This document shows positions 6,693-11,079 of a stretch of 11,079 bases of DNA, piece by piece. Below the pieces are notes generated by a model that was given only the letters and a program-made list of their open reading frames with translations, was not told the origin of the DNA and searched no databases. The DNA is from Desulfuromonadales bacterium (GTDB lineage: Bacteria; Desulfobacterota; Desulfuromonadia; Desulfuromonadales; BM103). Location: assembly GCA_029859485.1 (NCBI GenBank), contig JAOUDB010000049.1:1-11079 (forward strand). Reading direction: 5' to 3'. The first letter of the stretch is position 1. Every line of letters starts with the position of its first letter. The translations under genes were made by a program, and so were the position numbers.

Positions 6693-7580
6693 GTGAAATT
6701 TTACTCTAAACTCAGTCTGTTTCTGGTGATGATCGCAACACTCTCTGCCTGTGTCAGTCAAACCGAGCACCAGCTGAAGCTGGACGAAAACCAATATCTC
6801 CATTCGGTTATCAAGGGTCTTGAAGGCGATTACGAGAGCCTGAAAGAAGACAAAAACCAATTGGTTGATCGCAATGACAGCCTGAATCAGCGTTTGCTTG
6901 AAGCCATCGAGCGCAACAAACGCCTCCAGGAAGACCTTATGCGGGCACGCTCTGACCTGGACCGGGTGGAGAAGGTTCTGGCCAGCCGCAGCGCCGAAGC
7001 CGGAGCCGCCATGGCCGAGATGCGCCAGGAGATCGATCGACTGACCGAAGGGAGCAGTGAGCTACAGCAGCAACTGGAAGTTGAGCGCCTGGAACGCGAA
7101 GCCCGGCTTGCAGAGGTCCAGGGCACCTACGATGAGCTGGTGGGGAAACTGGAAGAAGAGATCCAGCGCGGCGAGGTTAAAATCTCCGAGCTCAAGGGAA
7201 AACTGACTGTTAACGTGGTCGACAAAATCCTTTTCGACTCAGGTAAGGCCGTCCTCAAGCCGGCAGGAATCAATGTTCTGCAACAGATCGGCGACATCCT
7301 CAAAGTTGCCGCTGACAAGGATATCCAGGTTGAAGGTCATACCGACAACGTACCGATCAGTGGCGCTCTCGCTCAAAAGTTCCCGAGCAACTGGGAGCTC
7401 TCCACTGCAAGAGCGACAACGGTTCTGCATTTCCTCCAGGAGAAGGCAGCCATCTCCGGAGAAAGGCTCTCCGCAGTCGGCTATGGAGAGTACCGCCCGG
7501 TCGCCAGCAACGGAACAGCGCAGGGACGAGCCCTGAATCGGCGTATTCAGATTGTTCTGACGGCAAGCAAGGACCGCTGA
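6693..7580 (+). CDS. OmpA/MotB-family peptidoglycan-binding lipoprotein with long coiled coil
   Basis: 295 aa. A lipoprotein signal ends at the lipobox LSAC, with Cys20 as the acylation site, so the protein should be anchored in the outer membrane or facing the periplasm. Residues about 28-170 are charged and heptad-like (a long coiled coil). Residues about 172-290 form an OmpA C-terminal domain: ILFDSGKAVLKPAG (179-192), GHTDNVPI (215-222), WELSTARA (234-241) and NRRIQIVL (282-289). Asp218 and Arg240 match the diaminopimelate-contacting Asp and Arg of OmpA and Pal. The likely role is linking the outer membrane to the cell wall, possibly as a rod-like spacer or dimer. The start is GTG at 6693, chosen because AAGGAG (6681-6686) lies 6 nt upstream and the signal peptide begins there. 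It is not Pal itself, which lacks such a coiled coil. It is transcribed alone. Confidence 0.93.
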   Translation: MKFYSKLSLFLVMIATLSACVSQTEHQLKLDENQYLHSVIKGLEGDYESLKEDKNQLVDRNDSLNQRLLEAIERNKRLQEDLMRARSDLDRVEKVLASRSAEAGAAMAEMRQEIDRLTEGSSELQQQLEVERLEREARLAEVQGTYDELVGKLEEEIQRGEVKISELKGKLTVNVVDKILFDSGKAVLKPAGINVLQQIGDILKVAADKDIQVEGHTDNVPISGALAQKFPSNWELSTARATTVLHFLQEKAAISGERLSAVGYGEYRPVASNGTAQGRALNRRIQIVLTASKDR

Positions 7581-7636
7581 AACGTGCCCTTAAGATTAAC
7601 AGACTGAGAACCCAAACAAAGGGTGCAAGGATTTAA

Positions 7637-7671
7637 CGCAAAGGCGCGAAGGGAAGAGAAAGTCCGCAAAG
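7637..7671. repeat. Degenerate CGC(A/G)AAG intergenic repeats
   Basis: The unit occurs as CGCAAAG (7637-7643), CGCGAAG (7645-7651) and CGCAAAG (7665-7671). It lies in the 197-bp gap after the OmpA-family gene. The core resembles the CGCGAAC units between birA and coaX. It is similar to a low-complexity intergenic repeat seen in many deltaproteobacterial genomes, from memory and not checked. Confidence 0.45.
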
Positions 7672-7711
7672 AAAACCACTTCAAAAAGCGAGCATAGGCA
7701 ATCAACCTAAC

Positions 7712-7746
7712 AAAAAAAAGCGGAGGCCCCAAATAGAGCCTCCGCT
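7712..7746 (-). terminator. Intrinsic terminator in the convergent gap, probably used by both strands
   Basis: AGCGGAGGC (7719-7727) and GCCTCCGCT (7738-7746) form a perfect 9-bp stem with a 10-nt loop. On the minus strand it is followed by a run of T (8 A on the plus strand, 7712-7719), a textbook rho-independent terminator for the 7-TM protein gene. On the plus strand a weaker TTTT (7751-7754) follows, so it may also stop transcription of the OmpA-family gene. Confidence 0.88.
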
Positions 7747-7777
7747 GACCTTTTCACATAATGTCATTTACAAAAAG

Positions 7778-8461
7778 CTAACGCAGCAACTTGCCTAAAT
7801 AAAGGAACGTGCCTCCAACCGAGAGACTTGCGAGCAGGTCACCTACCAGGTTGGCGTAATGAGAAATAGTGTAGTTAATCAAGTGCTGTTTCGTATCGAG
7901 ACTGAAAACATCCATATAAAGCTGAGAACCTTTCCAGAGGAAGATACAGGCAAAAACGACCATAAAAGCAAGAAAACCATTACTGATCGGAGTATCCTTG
8001 ATATTGAGATGAATTTTTCGAATTAGATCGATATTGATCAATGACAGGAAGACCCAATTGGTGTTTTCCACGATCCGGATGACGCGGAGAACGCCCTCAT
8101 CAGGAGTCGGATTGATTAACAGAAAAACCAGGGACGCAACAATAACTCCGACAACCGTCAGGTAGACATGAAGCTTGCTGCCTTCGAAATCAAGAGTCCT
8201 GGTAAAAACATAGTACTCCTGAAAACCGTGGCTCATAATCAGGATGGCAAGAGTCCCGATGATATGCCCCATGGCCAATACATAGGGGTTATTGAGGCCA
8301 GGGAGAAAAGGCAGGGCACCCGGAATGATCTCACCAACCAGAATCAGGAAGAAACCAACAGCGATGCTGGTCCAGACTCGAGCATTACCAATACTAAAAT
8401 AGAAAGAAACACAACCGGCAACAAGCCAGAAGAATCCGAGTACAACTTGAAACATTTCCAT
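7778..8461 (-). CDS. Multi-pass membrane protein of unknown function (about 7 TM)
   Basis: 227 aa, very hydrophobic. Likely membrane helices are at about 5-24, 29-51, 59-79, 97-117, 132-150, 162-180 and 204-223, which is close to seven. Charged connecting segments are short (ENTN at 132-135; HLNIKDTP at 151-158). His66 and His78 lie near helix 3, but there is no clear haem, metal or quinone motif, and I do not recognise the family. There is no attached signalling domain. The start at ATG 8461 has a strong GGGGAGG (8467-8473) 5 nt upstream. The gene sits 32 nt downstream of a good intrinsic terminator and ends at the convergent terminator, so it needs its own promoter or read-through. No convincing promoter is visible in the short gap. 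A sensor or transporter-like role is possible; neither is supported directly. Confidence 0.8.
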   Translation of the reverse strand: MEMFQVVLGFFWLVAGCVSFYFSIGNARVWTSIAVGFFLILVGEIIPGALPFLPGLNNPYVLAMGHIIGTLAILIMSHGFQEYYVFTRTLDFEGSKLHVYLTVVGVIVASLVFLLINPTPDEGVLRVIRIVENTNWVFLSLINIDLIRKIHLNIKDTPISNGFLAFMVVFACIFLWKGSQLYMDVFSLDTKQHLINYTISHYANLVGDLLASLSVGGTFLYLGKLLR

Positions 8462-8493
8462 GAACGCCTCCCCGAGATATGGATTGAATCAAT

Positions 8494-8519
8494 AAAAAAC
8501 GGCGACTCAAAAGCCGCCG
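8494..8519 (-). terminator. Intrinsic terminator after the PATAN-like gene
   Basis: On the minus strand CGGCGGCT, loop TTTG, AGTCGCCG forms an 8-bp stem with one G-U pair, followed by six T. It starts about 20 nt after the stop of the upstream gene and ends 32 nt before the ATG of the 7-TM gene. Confidence 0.82.
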
Positions 8520-8538
8520 GAAGCTGAACCGGGGCCCC

Positions 8539-9489
8539 TCAAGAGAGCCCTTTGAAACCCTTTTTCATCTCTTCCAGCATTTTATCGATTTTGCTGGGAC
8601 CTGCGACCATCCTGGCGGATTTACCCAACTTGGTGTAAAAGTCATCAAGAGCAGATTCGCTAATCTGCCCACCGTTGAGTTTCAGTTTGTCAAACTCTTT
8701 ATCTACCAGCAAGGAGCCGATTTTTCCAAGATGCGCCATGGCAAAACTCTGAAAAAGCTCCTGCGTCTTCTGCCAACGATCCGACTCTTTTGTCTCCTGA
8801 GTTTTACTTGCAGCGTTCTCATGCTCTTCTCGCTGACGTTGACGTTCGGCAACAGCAGCACCCCACATACCTGTGATATCTGCCGTTTCCATAAGGTCTG
8901 CCAGTGATTTTTTTCCGTCACCACGAGTCACCAGAACATCAACTTTGGCTCCGGGCTCTTTGGCAACCGACATGGAACTGTCTGCAGTGGTTTCAATGTC
9001 CGTCGAACCATCGTGGAAGAAACCAAGGGGGCTACCGTCACGATAAAAGATCAGGGCAATATGTTCTTTAGAATAAATACGCAGGCATCCGCTTCGCTTC
9101 TCTTCGCGCATACGAATCAGCAAGGATTTAATATCGATCAACTGGAGATCCTGCCCTTTGTGCAGAACCTCACCATGCAGGAGGGTATGAATACTGTGTG
9201 CCAGCTCGGTAGATAGTTGATAGATGTTCAGCTTACCATTGCCATTCAGAGACTCGTCGAACGTACGGGAGATACCATCATATGCGATCAGGTGTTCCCG
9301 CTCATTCTCAAAGAGTGAGCTGATGAGTCTGCCTTCCTGGTAAATGAAGACACCTGTCCCTTCAGGAAAATCAAAACGCATGTATCCGGTAAATTTTCCC
9401 TGACGCATTTTTCCCAACGCATCCGCAAGGTTTACTTTACCAGGATTGATATTTTCCTTAACAGGATTGCCTCGTGGCAACAGAATCAT
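8539..9489 (-). CDS. Protein with two PATAN/DUF4388-like repeats and a helical C-terminus
   Basis: 316 aa, soluble, with no signal peptide or membrane helix. Two similar alpha/beta units are visible: residues about 19-110 (LADALGKMRQGKFTGYMRF, then VFIYQEGRLISSLF) and about 117-210 (IKSLLIRMREEKRSGCLRI, then LIFYRDGSPLGFFHDG). Each has the pattern 'helix with L..M..., G.hRh, hhhY.(D/E)G.hh..hh', characteristic of PATAN (DUF4388) modules. Such modules occur in deltaproteobacterial signalling and Ras-like GTPase/roadblock proteins. A Gln/Glu-rich coiled segment (about 212-242) leads to a helical C-terminal domain (about 243-316). The likely role is as a signalling or scaffold protein, but the ligand and partner are unknown. 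The ATG at 9489 has GAGG about 10 nt upstream, only moderate. It has its own candidate promoter at 9534-9562 and a terminator immediately downstream, so it may be monocistronic. The family call is from pattern memory. Confidence 0.72.
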   Translation of the reverse strand: MILLPRGNPVKENINPGKVNLADALGKMRQGKFTGYMRFDFPEGTGVFIYQEGRLISSLFENEREHLIAYDGISRTFDESLNGNGKLNIYQLSTELAHSIHTLLHGEVLHKGQDLQLIDIKSLLIRMREEKRSGCLRIYSKEHIALIFYRDGSPLGFFHDGSTDIETTADSSMSVAKEPGAKVDVLVTRGDGKKSLADLMETADITGMWGAAVAERQRQREEHENAASKTQETKESDRWQKTQELFQSFAMAHLGKIGSLLVDKEFDKLKLNGGQISESALDDFYTKLGKSARMVAGPSKIDKMLEEMKKGFKGLS

Positions 9490-9533
9490 AACTCAAAGCC
9501 TCGTTCTCATTAGCACTACTTTTCGAATCCAAA

Positions 9534-9562
9534 TTCTTAGAATATTTGAGCTTTCATGTCAA
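9534..9562 (-). promoter_or_regulatory. Candidate sigma70 promoter for the PATAN-like gene
   Basis: On the minus strand there is a consensus -35 TTGACA (9557-9562), 17 nt, then -10 TAAGAA (9534-9539). The predicted leader is about 38 nt. An 11-bp palindrome, ATTCTTAGAAT (9533-9543), overlaps the -10 and could be an operator for a repressor. The -10 is weak, which would suit an activated or regulated promoter. Confidence 0.5.
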
Positions 9563-9567
9563 GGCTG

Positions 9568-9593
9568 TTGCGCGACCGAGGGAACAGTCGCAA
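9568..9593. other. Inverted repeat upstream of the PATAN-gene promoter
   Basis: GCGAC (9572-9576) and GTCGC (9587-9591) are flanked by TTG (9568-9570) and CAA (9591-9593). They form an imperfect hairpin with a 10-nt loop just upstream of the -35 at 9557-9562. There is no T-run, so it is not a standard terminator for the ParA gene. It could be a binding site or a rho-type 3' structure. Confidence 0.35.
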
Positions 9594-9630
9594 GCCCTAT
9601 TTTAGTGGCAAAATATATTGAAAAGGGTAT

Positions 9631-10917
9631 TTAAAAAAAGCCGGCGAGACGAAGTTCCCGGGCGATTTTGCGACGACGGGATGCAAAGCGACGGTAAAGA
9701 TCATCACCCATTTGTTCAGCAGGGCTCATAGCTTGACAATTGATTATGACAAGCTCACGGTAAGCGGCATCAAGAGGACGACCGATTATCATTGGCAGGG
9801 TGTTATGGACGCGACTCTTCTCTTTACCAAGGTCTTCACTGGCAACAAGGGTTTCATCGGCATCAAACAGATGGGCCGTCAAGCGACTCTCCGGACCAAC
9901 CAGTCCTAGCCCTTCAATTGTCAAGGCAAGTATCTCCTCAGACGTCACTACGTCCAACTCGAGTTCGGCAAAAAGCTGGTCACAACAATCAGGATGAAGA
10001 AAGCCCCGCCGCCGGCTGCTCAAATCAAAGAAGAAATGACCGTCAGCATGCAGGGACTGTTGACAACACAAAGGGCACTCAAGGATAAGCTTGCGTCGCC
10101 GAGCAGCGGGCAGTCCTGCCAGGCCCCCTTCACCACAACTGTCACTCCTGTCCTCGAAGGTTTCGGTCGCAGAGTTTGACAAGACAAATTCTGCCAGCTT
10201 TTTGAACTGACCATGAACGGAAGTATTCCGGGCGTGGGTGAGAACGGGCCAGATGCGACTGGAGAATCCGGAGGCAAGCCCTTCGACCTTGGGACTTTTA
10301 CTGATGCAAATGTCAAGAACCTGGTAGTCTCGTTCACGGGCGCCGTAGACCAGGAATTCATAAACGCGCACTTCGGCATTCAAACGAGCACGGGCATCAA
10401 CCAGGCTTGGCAGCAACCAAACTTTTTCTGCACGCCCGGCATCGGCCATAATCTTCCTTAACGAACCAGCGTTTATCAGGGCTGCACGATCCTTAACCGG
10501 CACAAGGACAAGGTCCGCAGTCAAAAGAGCGGCTTCAGTGAACCAATCAAGAATGGGTCTTGTATCGAGGATTAGAATACCTTCAAGTTTTGAAGCCGAC
10601 ACCCTCTGTCGCAGCCACGCAGGATCATGACCTGGTGGTTGCAGCCGCTGGGATGAGGCGACATACTGAACTCCGTATTGACCGAGCACAGCAAGCTCTT
10701 CAATCGGGCAGCCTTCAAGAAGGTTGGCAACATTACCCTCAGGCTGTGGACCTAAAGCAAACATCTGGTCAACGCTGAAGTGGTTATCAAAAGAGGCAAT
10801 TGTAACCGGCAAATCCTCATGCAAAGCCTTGAGATAGACTGCGAGGTTAGTAGCAATCGTTGTCTTTCCCACCCCGCCTTTTTCGCTGGCTACGGCGACC
10901 ACAAAAGGACGCTTCAC
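9631..10917 (-). CDS. ParA/MinD-type P-loop ATPase with extra C-terminal Cys/His-cluster domain
   Basis: 428 aa, longer than a plain ParA (about 250-270). Residues 1 to about 250 are a ParA-like ATPase: deviant Walker A SEKGGVGKTT (11-20) with signature Lys13, an Asp at 44 in the switch I position, and Walker B ILILDTRP (114-121). The second half (about 251-428) is not part of ParA. It contains CPLCC (281-285), H290, H294 and HPDCC (308-312), which looks like a treble-clef or zinc-ribbon site, then a mixed alpha/beta stretch and a basic helical C-terminus (RRFASRRRKIARELR) that could contact DNA or RNA. The start is GTG at 10917 with AAGGTG about 7 nt upstream, and it overlaps the ABC-F stop by GTGA, implying translational coupling. 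No ParB partner or parS is seen, so it is more likely an orphan or positioning ATPase. The TAA lies in a run of T after CCGGC, which may help termination. The function is unknown. Confidence 0.85.
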   Translation of the reverse strand: MKRPFVVAVASEKGGVGKTTIATNLAVYLKALHEDLPVTIASFDNHFSVDQMFALGPQPEGNVANLLEGCPIEELAVLGQYGVQYVASSQRLQPPGHDPAWLRQRVSASKLEGILILDTRPILDWFTEAALLTADLVLVPVKDRAALINAGSLRKIMADAGRAEKVWLLPSLVDARARLNAEVRVYEFLVYGARERDYQVLDICISKSPKVEGLASGFSSRIWPVLTHARNTSVHGQFKKLAEFVLSNSATETFEDRSDSCGEGGLAGLPAARRRKLILECPLCCQQSLHADGHFFFDLSSRRRGFLHPDCCDQLFAELELDVVTSEEILALTIEGLGLVGPESRLTAHLFDADETLVASEDLGKEKSRVHNTLPMIIGRPLDAAYRELVIINCQAMSPAEQMGDDLYRRFASRRRKIARELRLAGFF

Positions 10918-11079
10918 GACACTTCACCTTCTGCGAGCACCTCCTGCAGGGCCTCCCAGCGTTCCATACAGTCATCCAACTCCTCTTGAAGAATTGAATG
11001 TTTCTCAATGAGCGGACTCAGGCGGGCATGGTCAACCGCCATGGCAGGGTCCTGCATTTCAGTGGTCAGTTCAGCGAGA
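10914..11079 (-). CDS. ABC-F family ATPase, C-terminal end only (runs off right edge)
   Basis: The visible last 54 residues run from the window edge to the stop (TGA, 10914-10916). They read LAELTTEMQDPAMAVDHARL, then SPLIEKHSILQEELDDCMERW, ending in EALQEVLAEGEVS. This helical Glu/Leu pattern with a terminal '(D/E)xxxERWEALxEVLxE' is typical of the C-terminal coiled coil (ABC_tran_CTD) of ABC-F proteins such as Uup, YheS and EttA. These have two ATPase domains, act on ribosomes and have no membrane part. Only the extension is in the window, so the subfamily cannot be told. The stop overlaps the start of the ParA-like gene by 4 bp, so the two are co-transcribed. Confidence 0.68.
   Translation of the reverse strand, partial: LAELTTEMQDPAMAVDHARLSPLIEKHSILQEELDDCMERWEALQEVLAEGEVS

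Noticed and set aside
9631..9670. Possible intrinsic terminator at the end of the ParA-like gene (CCGG stem then T7)
   Set aside because: The stem is only 4 bp with a 13-nt loop; too weak to list as a terminator.
10020..10379. 119-aa minus-strand open frame inside the ParA-like gene
   Set aside because: It is a shifted frame within a longer gene with clear motifs; no ribosome site or recognisable domain.
9631..10917. Plasmid partition (ParA of a parABS system)
   Set aside because: There is no ParB, parS-like repeat or replication gene, and the neighbours look chromosomal.

Overview
The window looks like chromosomal DNA from a Gram-negative bacterium of the Desulfuromonadia/Geobacterales type (former Deltaproteobacteria). 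This is inferred from the nadC-birA-coaX gene order, an EF-G2-type GTPase, an OmpA-family lipoprotein (so an outer membrane is present), a SPOR protein and a protein resembling PATAN/DUF4388 domains. Base composition is moderate and even. I see no insertion sequence, phage, integrase, tRNA, rRNA or CRISPR array. No gene-free stretch exceeds 300 bases; the largest are 6461-6692 (232 bp) and 7581-7777 (197 bp).

Left block, minus strand, read from 6460 down to 1: nadC (quinolinate phosphoribosyltransferase), birA (biotin ligase/repressor), coaX (type III pantothenate kinase), an EF-G2-type translation factor paralogue, a large membrane-anchored SPOR protein, and the first 50 codons of a further gene that runs off the left edge. 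Gaps are 17 to 132 bp and no terminator is evident between them, so this is probably one operon joining NAD, biotin and CoA cofactor genes to a ribosome-associated GTPase and a cell-envelope protein. A candidate promoter lies at 6551-6580.

Centre, plus strand: a lipoprotein with a long coiled coil and a C-terminal OmpA peptidoglycan-binding domain (6693-7580), divergent from nadC. It converges on the next block at a strong hairpin terminator (7712-7746).

Right block, minus strand, read from 11079 down to 7778: the C-terminal end of an ABC-F ATPase; a ParA/MinD-type ATPase with a Cys/His cluster in an extra C-terminal half, overlapping the ABC-F gene by 4 bp (GTGA); a protein with two PATAN-like repeats and its own candidate promoter; and a roughly 7-TM membrane protein of unknown family, just downstream of a good intrinsic terminator. 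This block is the least explained part of the window and the best place to look for an undescribed system, although nothing in the sequence proves that the genes act together.

The most notable points are: a degenerate 29-residue acidic repeat in the cytoplasmic tail of the SPOR protein; the ParA protein with its extra Cys/His module; Tyr in place of the GTPase His in the EF-G paralogue while the domain IV tip His is kept; an extra partial gene at the left edge with a GC-only inverted repeat; and a terminator placed immediately upstream of the 7-TM gene.
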